DNA from: CAVTLG01 sp963735495
GTDB lineage: Bacteria; Chloroflexota; Ktedonobacteria; Ktedonobacterales; Ktedonobacteraceae
Direction of reading: 5' to 3'
Assembly: GCA_963735495.1 (NCBI GenBank)
Contig: CAVTLG010000014.1
Location: forward strand, 372,001-436,000
DNA length: 64,000 nt
A model generated the notes under the pieces. It was not told the origin of the DNA. It was given only the letters and a program-made list of their open reading frames with translations, and searched no databases. Position 1 is the stretch's first letter; every line of letters starts with the position of its first letter. Below, piece by piece: positions 53,457-62,111 of the stretch. Position numbers and translations under genes: made by a program.

Positions 53457-53888
53457 CTGTGCGGTTCCTTCCTTATATGGATATAGAGATCAAATGATGT
53501 ATCGTGAACAGAGGTGCGAACGGCAGAACGGCAGAGTTTCATTGGCAACCGGGTAGGGGCGTGTCCTGGCGACCGCCCTGGAGGCCACGCTGTGAGCAAT
53601 TGGGCGCACGCCAGGTGACGCCCCTACCCGGTTGTCCTCGTGAGAGCGGAACCCGGAAAGGTGGCAACCTTCCCTGTATTTTTCTTTTTGTATCTGATAC
53701 ATCACTCTCTAAACTCATCCATTCTTACGTTCGCCTCATCGGCGCGAACCCCGCCGCTACGCGCAGGTCCTGGTTCCGCGTAGCGACAATCCCTTGCTGA
53801 TCCGCTTGGCTGACTGCGGAGCAGGAGCAGCGCGAGCTGCGTTGCCAGGCGGAATAAGGACGCGGTTGTCGTTCTGCGCTCTGCCCAA
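53457..53888. other. gene-free spacer rich in inverted repeats
   Basis: No ORF is convincing. It contains the 26-bp inverted repeat 53546-53571/53609-53634 and an inverted copy (53749-53797) of the dispersed repeat seen near 9.5 kb. These split the aminotransferase gene from the FAAL gene and could affect read-through. Confidence 0.6.
53546..53634. repeat. 89-bp palindromic repeat
   Basis: CAACCGGGTAGGGGCGT (53546-53562) is the exact reverse complement of 53618-53634; the match extends to 26 bases with two mismatches. The centre of 37 bases is GC-rich. It looks like a MITE or REP-type element; no flanking duplication was recognised. Confidence 0.65.
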
Positions 53889-55259
53889 TTATGCAGGGTT
53901 CTCAGCGAATCTTTGCTTTAAAACGGGCATCGCATCATCGACAGCCGCTAATGTAGCCGCGATATGCTCATCCTGGTGTGCCGTAGCCAGGAAAAAGTTT
54001 TCGAACTGGTTGGGATGAAAGAGCACACCTCGCACAAACATCTCTTCCCAGAAGATACGGAAGTAGCGATTCTGTGCATGTGTAGCTGCATCACGCCATG
54101 AATGGACTGGCTGATCGGCAAACCATACCTGGAAGACGGGTCCTAACCCCTGTACCTGCACCGGAATGCCAGCCTGATCAAAACGTAGCTGCAATCCACG
54201 CATCAAACTGTTCCCTTGTGCAAACAAATGTTCGTAAATGCCCGGCTTTTGCAGCTCTTCTAATGAAGCATTGACGGCGGCCATTGCTACCACATTGGCA
54301 TTGTAGGTACCCGAATGAGAATAGCGTCCCTCTGCAATCCATTTCATTGTCGTGCTGGTGCCAGCAAGAGCGGCAACCGGAAAGCCACCGCCCAGGGCCT
54401 TCGCGAAAGTAGAAAGGTCCGGCTGGATATGATACATTTGCTGTGCGCCTCCCAGTGCCAGACGAAAACCCGTAATAACCTCGTCAAAGATCAGTAATGT
54501 CCCATGGCGGCTGGTGATATCACGCAGAAATTGTAAGTAGCCAGGCTCTGGTAGAATACACCCTGTGTTGCACATAATTGGTTCAGTCAAGATCGCCGCA
54601 ATCTCGTTTTTGTGTGTTACAAAGGCGCGTTCAACTGCCTCTCGATCATTCCAGGGACAAATGATCAGGGTATCGGTCAAGGCCAGTGGGACGCCTGGGC
54701 CCGCTGGCACTGGGCGTGGTGCTTCGACAGGTCCAGCTACAGCGGGAAGTGGTTTATTCGACCAATAAACGGTATCCTGCCAGCCATGATAATGTCCTTC
54801 GAAGCGCAGTAATTTGGGACGTTCGGTTACTGCGCGCGCCAGGCGTACCGCAGAACCTACAGCTTCGGAACCACTATTTGTGAAGCGCACCGCATCGGCA
54901 GTAGGTACAGCATCCAGAAATTGACGCGCCACAATTTGTTCCAGTTCGTAAGGCAGTCCGAGGATCGGTCCCAGGCGAGATAGTTCTTCTATGACCCGTG
55001 CTGTAATTGTGGAAGGACGATGACCGAAAATGAGCGGACCCAGGGCTAACAAATAATCAATATAGCGATGATTGTCAGCATCGAAAAGATAAGGTCCTTC
55101 TCCTCCGCGCGCAAAGGGCGGATAAGGTTGCCAACCGGCGAATATCGTGCGCGCCGTGGAATTAGCTCCTCCTGGTAACACGTCCCGCGCTTTTTCAAAG
55201 AGTTTATATGATTGATAGGTCTGCTCTAAAAAGCGAGCATCAAAAGGTGTTTTCTTCAA
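53889..55259 (-). CDS. class III aminotransferase (glutamate-1-semialdehyde-aminomutase-like)
   Basis: 456 residues. PLP-enzyme motifs are in order: PGGANSTARTIF, GEGPYLFDADNHRYIDYLLALGPLIFGH, RFTNSGSEAVGSAVRLARAVT, GHYHGWQD, LTEPIMCNTGCILPEPGYL, LLIFDEVITGFR and the Schiff-base lysine in STFAKALGGGFPVAALAG. It resembles GSA aminotransferases, but many such proteins near NRPS genes make beta-amino or acyl-amine building blocks. The start is TTG with a distant AAGGGCG site; the start is less certain. It is read towards the FAAL-PCP-C gene with 430 bases between them and may supply the amine used there (inference). Confidence 0.88.
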   Translation of the reverse strand: MKKTPFDARFLEQTYQSYKLFEKARDVLPGGANSTARTIFAGWQPYPPFARGGEGPYLFDADNHRYIDYLLALGPLIFGHRPSTITARVIEELSRLGPILGLPYELEQIVARQFLDAVPTADAVRFTNSGSEAVGSAVRLARAVTERPKLLRFEGHYHGWQDTVYWSNKPLPAVAGPVEAPRPVPAGPGVPLALTDTLIICPWNDREAVERAFVTHKNEIAAILTEPIMCNTGCILPEPGYLQFLRDITSRHGTLLIFDEVITGFRLALGGAQQMYHIQPDLSTFAKALGGGFPVAALAGTSTTMKWIAEGRYSHSGTYNANVVAMAAVNASLEELQKPGIYEHLFAQGNSLMRGLQLRFDQAGIPVQVQGLGPVFQVWFADQPVHSWRDAATHAQNRYFRIFWEEMFVRGVLFHPNQFENFFLATAHQDEHIAATLAAVDDAMPVLKQRFAENPA

Positions 55260-55280
55260 TGCTTAATTCGCCCTTGCTGT

Positions 55281-55793
55281 TTATCTACTCATATACCACA
55301 ACGGTAAAAAAAGCGCAAGATGCCGCAATCTTAGCGCTATAGACGTTACTTCTATAGTAATTGCATCTTCTCCAGCCAGGTCTTTCAGATAGACAAAACC
55401 CAGTATCCCCAGCCGATAGTCGAGCGTCACCACGACGATGTTGTGCCTGGCGGCGAACGACGTCCCGTCATACCAGGGTTCGGACGTCGAGCCGAGCGTG
55501 AAGGCTCCGCCGTGAATCCAGACCATCACCGGGCGCTTCTCCCCTTCTGTGCCCGGCGACCAGATATTGAGGTACAGGCAATCCTCGCTCATCGGGGGCA
55601 GCGCTGCGGCTCTGTCAGCGCCTCCGGCTATGTTCCCCATGGTTTCCGCCACCTGAGGCGCCAGGGGGCCAAACGTTGTCGCCGCCGCTATGGGTATTGA
55701 GGATGCGGTTGTCCTGGCTGAAGAACTGGCGACGCAGGCCAGCTTGCCCATGGCACTGGAGTGCTTCTTGCAGCGCTCGTAGCGCCGCTGCAA
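55281..55793 (-). pseudogene. carboxylesterase type B fragment
   Basis: Only residues of about 55362-55673 look like a carboxylesterase: SEDCLYLNIWSPG, RPVMVWIHGGAFTLGST (the oxyanion region), DGTSFAARHNIVVVTLDYRLGILGFVYL. The sequence changes before the nucleophile GESAG motif and the N-terminal first 100 residues of the family are also missing. It cannot be active. The surrounding open frame continues through unrelated sequence. Confidence 0.75.
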
Positions 55794-55929
55794 GATCCTC
55801 GTCGATATCTCGTCTCAGCTCAGCAAGTGGGAGCGGGATCTCGTTGCCGATGCTGACGTCGAGGGCTTGACCCGTAAATCCTTTGAGGTCGCTGCCGAGC
55901 CTATTTAGCCTGGAGGCGGAAAGAATAGC

Positions 55930-56164
55930 ATGAAACTCGCCAGAATAGCATACACTAGCCCTGATGGTATCATCCCCAGGCTGGTTGCCGTTCAGCCGGA
56001 GCAGCAGCGCGTGATCGATCTCGCGACTGCGGAGCGTCTCCGGCTTGAGTGGCAAGGGGCCACTCACGAGGCAGCCCGTCGCCTGGCGGCGGCCCTTTTC
56101 CCGCCCAGTATGGCTGCCGCCATTGCACTGGGTGGGGCATTTCTCGCCGCAGCCGGGCAGGCTG
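55930..56164 (+). pseudogene. N-terminal fragment of a fumarylacetoacetate-hydrolase-family gene
   Basis: KLARIAYTSPDGIIPRLVAVQ, VIDLATAERLRLEWQGA and RLAAALFPPSMAAAIALGGAFLAAA match the N-terminal domain of FAH-family proteins. After about residue 78 similarity stops and the aldehyde dehydrogenase leader begins; the catalytic domain is absent. It is a deletion remnant of a catabolic operon. Confidence 0.55.
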
Positions 56165-56204
56165 CTCACCGGAGGATATTGTGCAGAAGAAAACTGAGCA
56201 TTGA

Positions 56205-56234
56205 TTTTGCATGCATACATTTTGCATGCATACA
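56205..56234. repeat. perfect 15-bp tandem repeat before the aldehyde dehydrogenase gene
   Basis: TTTTGCATGCATACA occurs twice in a row (56205-56219, 56220-56234) and contains the palindrome TGCATGCA. It ends 12 bases before the start codon, over the ribosome site region, so it may be a pair of operators. Confidence 0.6.
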
Positions 56235-56246
56235 AGGAAGAGAAAC

Positions 56247-57620
56247 ATGGTCATCCGTTCCATCAATCCGACCACCGAAGAGGTCATCGCCGAGTTCGCC
56301 TCATTCACCCCAGAGCAGATCGATACTGCGCTGCATGAGGCCCATCAGACGTTCAGAGAGTGGCACAGTACCAGTATCGAAGAGCGGGCCACGCTGATGC
56401 GCCGTGCGGCTGTCTTTCTAAGACAGCAGAAAGAGCGCCTGGCGGGGCTGATCACGGCAGAGATGGGCAAACCCATCGTCGAGGCCGAGGCGGAGATCGA
56501 GAAGTGCGCCTGGACTGGCGAGTTCTATGCCGAGCAGGCCGCGCACTTCCTGGCTGATGAGCCTGTGGCCACGAACGCACGCGAAAGCTTCGTGGCCTTC
56601 GAGCCACTTGGTACCGTGCTGGCGGTTATGCCCTGGAATTATCCTTTCTTTCAAGTCTTCCGTTTCGCTATCCCGGCACTGATGGCTGGCAATACCGCTG
56701 TACTCAAGCACGCGAGCAATGTATCGCAGTGTGCCCTGGCCGTTGAAGAGGTGTTCCGGGAAGCGGGCTTCCCGCAGGGATGTTTCCGTACGCTACTGGT
56801 GGCACCCTCGGCAGTCGAGGACATCGTCAAGGACCCACGTATCGTCGCTGTGACGCTTACCGGCAGCGAAACAGCCGGTAGCAGCGTAGCGAGGGCTGCC
56901 GGTGCAGCTCTCAAAAAGACTGTGCTGGAACTGGGCGGATCTGACCCTTTCATTGTGCTCGCTGACGCCGACCTGGATGGGGCTGTAGCGTGCGCTGTGC
57001 GCTCGCGTTTCCAGAACTGCGGACAGAGTTGTATCGCGGCCAAGCGCTTCATTGTGGTCGAGGAGGTGGCCGAGGCGTTCGAGTACCGCTTTGCTGAGGC
57101 CGCCGGTCGTCTGCGCGTCGGAGATCCAACGCAGCGAGAGACGCAGATCGGGCCGGTGGCTCGCGGCGATCTCCTCGCGGACCTGGATCGACAGGTGCGT
57201 GAATCCGTGCGGCAGGGTGCGCGTGTCCTCCAGGGGGGCAAAAGTCTCGGTGACAGGGGCTACTTCTACGCTCCCACTGTGCTTGTGGACGCACAACTCA
57301 CCACGCTAGCGTTCGCGGAGGAGACATTCGGACCGCTCGCGGTGGTCGCCCGCGTGCGCGATGCTGAAGAGGCAGTCGCGTTTGCCAATGCGTCCAGCTA
57401 TGGTCTGGGTGGCAACATCTGGACGCGCGATATCGAGCATGGCAAACAACTGGCACGCCGCATAGAATCGGGGGGTGTCTTCATCAACGGGATGACAGCA
57501 AGTGACCCTCGCCTGCCGTTCGGTGGGGTCAAGCGCAGTGGCTATGGACGCGAATTATCGTCGTTCGGCATACGCGAGTTCGTGAACATTCAGACGATCT
57601 GGGTCGGCCCGACGCTATGA
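56247..57620 (+). CDS. NAD(P)-dependent aldehyde dehydrogenase, succinate-semialdehyde-dehydrogenase-like
   Basis: 457 residues, typical of the GabD/Sad-like group. Motifs: PWNYPFFQVFRFAIPALMAGNTAVLKHA (cofactor binding), TLTGSETAGSSVARAAG, LELGGSDPFIVLADAD (general-base Glu), NCGQSCIAAKRFIV (catalytic Cys), and EETFGPLAVVARV. It oxidises an aldehyde such as succinate semialdehyde to the acid. ATG 56247 has AGGAAGAG upstream; the frame is open to 56211 through the tandem 15-bp repeat. It is the only intact enzyme gene among truncated catabolic genes on both sides. Confidence 0.9.
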   Translation: MVIRSINPTTEEVIAEFASFTPEQIDTALHEAHQTFREWHSTSIEERATLMRRAAVFLRQQKERLAGLITAEMGKPIVEAEAEIEKCAWTGEFYAEQAAHFLADEPVATNARESFVAFEPLGTVLAVMPWNYPFFQVFRFAIPALMAGNTAVLKHASNVSQCALAVEEVFREAGFPQGCFRTLLVAPSAVEDIVKDPRIVAVTLTGSETAGSSVARAAGAALKKTVLELGGSDPFIVLADADLDGAVACAVRSRFQNCGQSCIAAKRFIVVEEVAEAFEYRFAEAAGRLRVGDPTQRETQIGPVARGDLLADLDRQVRESVRQGARVLQGGKSLGDRGYFYAPTVLVDAQLTTLAFAEETFGPLAVVARVRDAEEAVAFANASSYGLGGNIWTRDIEHGKQLARRIESGGVFINGMTASDPRLPFGGVKRSGYGRELSSFGIREFVNIQTIWVGPTL

Positions 57621-57683
57621 AAGCAAGGGCACGATGGACAGAAAACCTGGTCCTCGTGCCCGATACAGTTCACGGCTACTCTA

Positions 57684-58440
57684 TTATACGAACTGGCTTG
57701 ATGCAGAATCACCTGACTTCTCCATACTCTGCTCTGGTGCTTGGGGGTGACGCAGTAGCTCTAACAACGCCGCCGCCGCCTCTACGTCGCTTTGTCCAGG
57801 TGGTAATAATCCTTCATCGCGTGGCTCAGCTGCGTTACTTGCCTGTTCTCCTCTTATGTGAACACTATCATTTTTGCTCTGCATATACGCCTCCGCCTCT
57901 TCCCCTAGCCGAATATAGTCGTTGCTCTGCGCTTTCATCAACGCGTGCGTCAACAACAGCCTCGGGCTGGTATGGATGATCTCCTCGCATATCCACGCTA
58001 CCAGTCGCTCGCCAACATACTCCATGACTTCGGGCTGGAGCGTAAAGACGGCTCCTTGCCCGCCGCGCTCGACCAGACAGCGCCGCCGCAGTGACTTGAT
58101 AGCTTGCAGCACCTCTCTCCTGGGCATGGCCTCAAGCAGATCTACGCTCAATGTCTCCAGGGAGACCAGGTCGCGCTCAATCGCTAACCAGTACATGACG
58201 TCCTGCTCCAATGGTGTGAGCCGCGCAAACTGGTGCTCCAGCAGCTGCTGGAGGGTATGCAGGGTCATCGGACTTTCGCGCACAAATGCGGCAATATCGC
58301 CGCCAAAGAGGTCTCGCACCGTCGCCGCGACTATTTGAGCGCCAGGGGATTGCCTGAGTACTGCCGGACAAAATAGTCCCAGTCCTGGGGGATGCCAAAG
58401 AGATCTTTTTCTGACTGGTCATCAGTCCCTTTTACGGGGA
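57684..58440 (-). pseudogene. nSTAND ATPase fragment, frameshifted and truncated at both ends
   Basis: The sequence matches the region after the NB-ARC/ATPase domain of large Chloroflexi and cyanobacterial WD40 proteins: FGIPQDWDYFVRQYSGNPLALKIVAATV, DLFGGDIAAF, LLEHQFARLTPLEQDVMYWLAIERD and FTLQPEVMEYVGERLV. One base is missing at about 58334-58336, which splits LALK|IVAATV between two frames. The ATPase core upstream and the WD40 repeats downstream are both absent. It is a remnant. Confidence 0.75.
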
Positions 58441-58480
58441 TAATAAAGCGAAGTTATTCTATAGAACTACTGGAGGGCCA

Positions 58481-58927
58481 ATGAGCAGGCGACTTGAAAA
58501 TAAGATAGCAGTTATTACAGGAACAGCGAGCGGCCAGGGACGGGCTGCGGCGATCCTCTTCGCGGCAGAAGGCTGCAAGATTGTCGGTTGCGACCTCAGG
58601 GTAGAGGGTGCGCAAGAGACGGTAGAGATAGTCAAGGGCGTGGGTGGTCAGATGATCTCCTTTCAACCATGTGATCTAACTGATCCTGGGCAGGTAAAGG
58701 AGTTGATCGACCTGGCGGTGAATACCTACGGGAGCATTGACATCCTATATAATAATGCGGGCACAGCCTGGTTTGCTCCTATGGAGGAGATGACCACAAA
58801 GATCTGGCGCGACACGATCAGCAGCGAGCACCCAGACCATTGTTATTGGTGCTACACTGCCCTTGTCGGGAACGTTGGCATCGGTCGGTGTGATCTTACA
58901 GAAGGCGTACCAGGCCACCGTCAATGA
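58481..58927 (+). pseudogene. short-chain dehydrogenase/reductase, truncated after its N-terminal half
   Basis: The nucleotide-binding half is intact: IAVITGTASGQGRAAAILFAAEG (TGxxxGxG), CDLTDPGQVKELIDLAVNTYGSIDILYNNAG. Near residue 112 (58815-58830) the sequence runs into the start of the ABC substrate-binding protein in another frame, so the catalytic Tyr-x-x-x-Lys part is missing. A GGAGGG site precedes the ATG. The product is not expected to be active. Confidence 0.8.
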
Positions 58928-59951
58928 CGCCAATGCCTCGGGCGGGATTGCGTTCAACGGAGGCAAGGCGAAAATCAACCTCGTGATCCTGGATAACGCC
59001 TCAGATCCGAACACCGCTACCACCCAGGCGACAACCCTTTATCTCAAGGACAATGCTGTGGCCCTGCTCGGCCCATTTACCCCTCCGCTGACTATCGCGG
59101 TCGCGGATGTTGCTGAGCGCTTGCAGCGTCCTTTTATCTCGACGGTTACTCCCATTGAGGCCTGGTTATCTGGCCGTCCGACGGGCTGGAAGTACTCGTG
59201 GAATGTCTTTATTGACGAGAACGATATGAGCAAAGTAAGCTTCGAGACTGCCAATCTCACGAAGACAAATAAGCGTGTGGCACTCTTCACCGACACCGAA
59301 CAAGATGGCATCGTGGAGGCTAAGCTCTGGGAGCAATCCGCGCCGCTGTTTGGCTATACTATTGCCTATCACGCCTCGTTTGCCGTCGGCACTACCAACT
59401 TTTCCAGCCAGATTGCCGCTGCCAAGGCCGCCAATACACAGGTGATGATCGGGCAGATGATCCCGCCTGACGCGATGGCGCTGTGGAAACAAATGAAATC
59501 CCTGAACTATCACCCAACCACCGCTGAGATCGATAAAGGGGCCTCGGTGAGCACGTGGCCGCAGGGTCTGGGGGTGTCAGTCGCCGAAGGCACGCTCACC
59601 AATATCTTCTGGTCCAGTTCATTGGGATATCCAGGAACAAGCACGCTCGTGGCAGAAGCTGTCAAGGCCGGATATAGTAACAGCGCGGAGCAAGCAGGCT
59701 TTGTAGCTGGGAATGCGGTCACTCTGCTCCTGGATGCTCTCACGCGCGCTGGCTCAACTGATCCCACGAAACTAAATACAGCTATTGGCCAGACAGACAA
59801 AACCTATACTCTGGGTGCGATCAAATTTGGCGCGAACCATGCTGACACTATTCCATCTCTTATGGCGCAGTGGCAGAATGGCGATACCGTTCAGGTTTAC
59901 CCGAAGGTTACAGGTATTACTCTCGAAGCTCCCACACCGGGACTGGCATAG
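58803..59951 (+). CDS. ABC substrate-binding protein, branched-chain amino acid type, N-terminally truncated
   Basis: The frame covers mature residues from TIVIGATLPLSGTLASVGVI to the natural C-terminus (APTPGLA), with the periplasmic-binding type I fold (INLVILDNASDPNTATTQATTLYLKDNAVALLGP). The signal peptide and lipobox are missing: the frame opens inside the SDR fragment with no start codon or ribosome site, so a deletion has fused the two genes out of frame. As it stands the protein would not be exported. It is followed by the LivH and LivM-type permease genes and would bind a small amide, amino acid or organic acid. Confidence 0.8.
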   Translation, partial: SGATRSAASTQTIVIGATLPLSGTLASVGVILQKAYQATVNDANASGGIAFNGGKAKINLVILDNASDPNTATTQATTLYLKDNAVALLGPFTPPLTIAVADVAERLQRPFISTVTPIEAWLSGRPTGWKYSWNVFIDENDMSKVSFETANLTKTNKRVALFTDTEQDGIVEAKLWEQSAPLFGYTIAYHASFAVGTTNFSSQIAAAKAANTQVMIGQMIPPDAMALWKQMKSLNYHPTTAEIDKGASVSTWPQGLGVSVAEGTLTNIFWSSSLGYPGTSTLVAEAVKAGYSNSAEQAGFVAGNAVTLLLDALTRAGSTDPTKLNTAIGQTDKTYTLGAIKFGANHADTIPSLMAQWQNGDTVQVYPKVTGITLEAPTPGLA

Positions 59952-60102
59952 TAGCGTCTCAGATAGTGTTTGGGACGCGCACACGTTTCGTCAGGAGCGA
60001 GCTGAAACCAAACACTATCTTAGGCACTTTCCAGGTTGGGTGCATGCTTGCGGGTGCAACTCGCGAAAACGCACCCAACGAAAAAGATGGAGATTGGAGC
60101 GT

Positions 60103-60966
60103 ATGTTTTTTTATCACCTGATTGATGGCCTCTTCCTGGGCGGCCTGTATGCCAGTATTGCCCTGGGACTGACACTGGTTTTTGGCGTTATGAAAATGGT
60201 GAATCTTGCTCAGGGCGAGTTCATCATCGGAGCTGCGTACCTGGCCTATGCCATTGTCACGCATACAAATATTGATCTCTTGCTATCCCTGGTGATTATA
60301 TTGCCGGTAATGTTTGTAGCAGGCTATGTAGTGCAAAGAATTATTTTAAATCCCTTAATGAAAAGAGGGCAGGAGACGCTGCTTGTCGCTACCTTTGGCT
60401 TATCACTGGTCGCTCAAACTGCCTTTGCGCTGATTTTTGGCAATAACACCCTGGCGCTTAATGCTCCCTATACGCTGACAGGCATTACTCTTTTGGGTGA
60501 CACTGTGCGCACCGTCTACGTCATTGCATTCGTGGCAGCCGTACTCATGGTTATTGCCATGTACCTGCTCCTCACACGGCTGCGCTTTGGCAAAGCTGTG
60601 CGCGCAGCCGCTGAAGATCCGGCGGCGGCGGCCTCGGTGGGTATTGATGTGCCTCTGATCTATGGTGTGACCTTTGGTTTGGCCGCCGCACTTTCAGCGG
60701 TGGGAGGAACCATTATTGGTCTATCGTATGGCTTTGCTCCGACGTCAGGCTCGGAGTGGTTGCTGCGGAGTTTCACGGTGGTTGTGCTTGGTGGAATGGG
60801 ATCGCTCTGGGGTGTATTGCTCGGAGGGATCGTTGTTGGGGTCATCGAAGAGATGGGCGCGAGCATCATCGGAGCGCAATACCGCGATCTGATCGTGTTT
60901 GGTTTCCTGGTGCTCATTTTGATCATCCGTCCTCAGGGCTTCTTTGGCAAGAAAGTGAGTGGTTAA
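60103..60966 (+). CDS. branched-chain amino acid-type ABC permease (LivH family)
   Basis: 287 residues with about eight helices. The N-terminus FFYHLIDGLFLGGLYASIALGLTLVFGVMKMVNLAQGEFIIGAAYL is the LivH signature, and RLRFGKAVRAAAEDPAAAASVGIDVPLIYGVTFGLAAALSAVGGTIIGL is the cytoplasmic coupling region that contacts the ATPase. ATG 60103 is chosen because it starts the helical region and has GGAG just before it; the frame is open upstream. The LivM-type gene follows after 3 bases. It forms half of the membrane channel. Confidence 0.9.
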   Translation: MFFYHLIDGLFLGGLYASIALGLTLVFGVMKMVNLAQGEFIIGAAYLAYAIVTHTNIDLLLSLVIILPVMFVAGYVVQRIILNPLMKRGQETLLVATFGLSLVAQTAFALIFGNNTLALNAPYTLTGITLLGDTVRTVYVIAFVAAVLMVIAMYLLLTRLRFGKAVRAAAEDPAAAASVGIDVPLIYGVTFGLAAALSAVGGTIIGLSYGFAPTSGSEWLLRSFTVVVLGGMGSLWGVLLGGIVVGVIEEMGASIIGAQYRDLIVFGFLVLILIIRPQGFFGKKVSG

Positions 60967-60969
60967 GTG

Positions 60970-62058
60970 ATGCTTTCAAATCGCCAGTTAGAACCGCTAG
61001 CCCCCAAAACGGCAGAGCAGTCTGCAAAGCAGACATGGCTTGAAAAGATGATTGCTCAGAAACGCGTCTGGCATTGGGCAAGATGGGGGTTACTGGCTGT
61101 CGTGCTGCTGCTCGCGTTTCTTGGACCATCCTACCTGGGTACGTATAATCTGACGCTGGCGTTCGTGTTGTTCAACTATATCACGCTTGCGGAGTCATGG
61201 AACCTGGTTGGAGGCTATGGTGGGCAGTTCTCTCTGGGACACTCGCTTTTTGTCGGTGCTGGCGCTTATACTGCCTCTGTTCTACTCTTGCATACCGGTC
61301 TGCCGCTCTACCTGACACTGCTGCTAAGTGGTTGCCTGGCATCCGTCCTCGCTGCGCTAGCGGCGCTCCTGTTGATGCGTTTGCGCGAAGCATACTTCTC
61401 GATTGGCTCGCTTGGCCTGACGATGGCAGCGCTGACCTGGATGATTAACTGGTCCTACACTGGACAGACCAGCGGCCTGAATCTCCCTCCAACGGCGACG
61501 CTTAGTTATACAACACTCTATTATCTCTCTTTGACGCTGCTTGTGCTGACGCTCGTGAGCATTGCGTTGCTTGTGCGCAGCTCGTTCGGGCTGCGACTGA
61601 TGGCGATCCGCGATGATGAGGAGGCTGCTGCCGAACTGGGTGTGAATAGCTTCCCGGTGAAGCTCGCCGCCTTTGCGATTAGCGCCTTCTTCATCGGAAT
61701 AGCAGGTGTGTTGATTGCTCTGAACAGTCTCAGTATCACGCCGGGCGCTGCTTTTGACATGAACTGGGCGATCACCATGATTATTATCACGGTGATTGGA
61801 GGCATCGCTACCTCGACTGGCCCACTCATCGGAGCGGTGGTGATCTTTACATTGCAGCAAGCGCTACAGGGCTATGCGAATCTGAGCACGCTGCTGACAG
61901 GCATCTTGCTTATTGTGATTATTCGGCTCATGCCGGGTGGTATCTGGGCCACGCTACTCAAGGGTTTTCGCTGGCTGGCGCAAGATTTTCCCAAAGTGGT
62001 CCAGGGCGGCTTCATTCGTGATAATGCAGGCAATCTGATCGAACTGCTGGAGGGGTAG
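60970..62058 (+). CDS. branched-chain amino acid-type ABC permease (LivM family)
   Basis: 362 residues with about ten helices. LivM marks: FVLFNYITLAESWNLVGGYGGQFSLGHSLFVGAGAYTASVL, and the coupling loop RSSFGLRLMAIRDDEEAAAELGVNSFPVKLAAFAISAFFIGIAGVL. It begins 3 bases after the LivH stop (GTG 60967 is an alternative start), so the two are translationally coupled. The LivG and LivF ATPase genes that normally follow are absent; a convergent VWA gene comes next. Confidence 0.9.
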   Translation: MLSNRQLEPLAPKTAEQSAKQTWLEKMIAQKRVWHWARWGLLAVVLLLAFLGPSYLGTYNLTLAFVLFNYITLAESWNLVGGYGGQFSLGHSLFVGAGAYTASVLLLHTGLPLYLTLLLSGCLASVLAALAALLLMRLREAYFSIGSLGLTMAALTWMINWSYTGQTSGLNLPPTATLSYTTLYYLSLTLLVLTLVSIALLVRSSFGLRLMAIRDDEEAAAELGVNSFPVKLAAFAISAFFIGIAGVLIALNSLSITPGAAFDMNWAITMIIITVIGGIATSTGPLIGAVVIFTLQQALQGYANLSTLLTGILLIVIIRLMPGGIWATLLKGFRWLAQDFPKVVQGGFIRDNAGNLIELLEG

Positions 62059-62111
62059 GAGCAGCCGAACGGCAAAGGGCAATGAGCTAAAAAATGAGCG
62101 TGTCCAGAGTG

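Noticed and set aside
55615..56235. 206-residue minus-strand ORF between the carboxylesterase and FAH fragments
   Set aside because: Part (ELRRDIDEDLAAALRALQEAL) looks protein-like, but no family was recognised and it overlaps two other remnants; it may be a further fragment.
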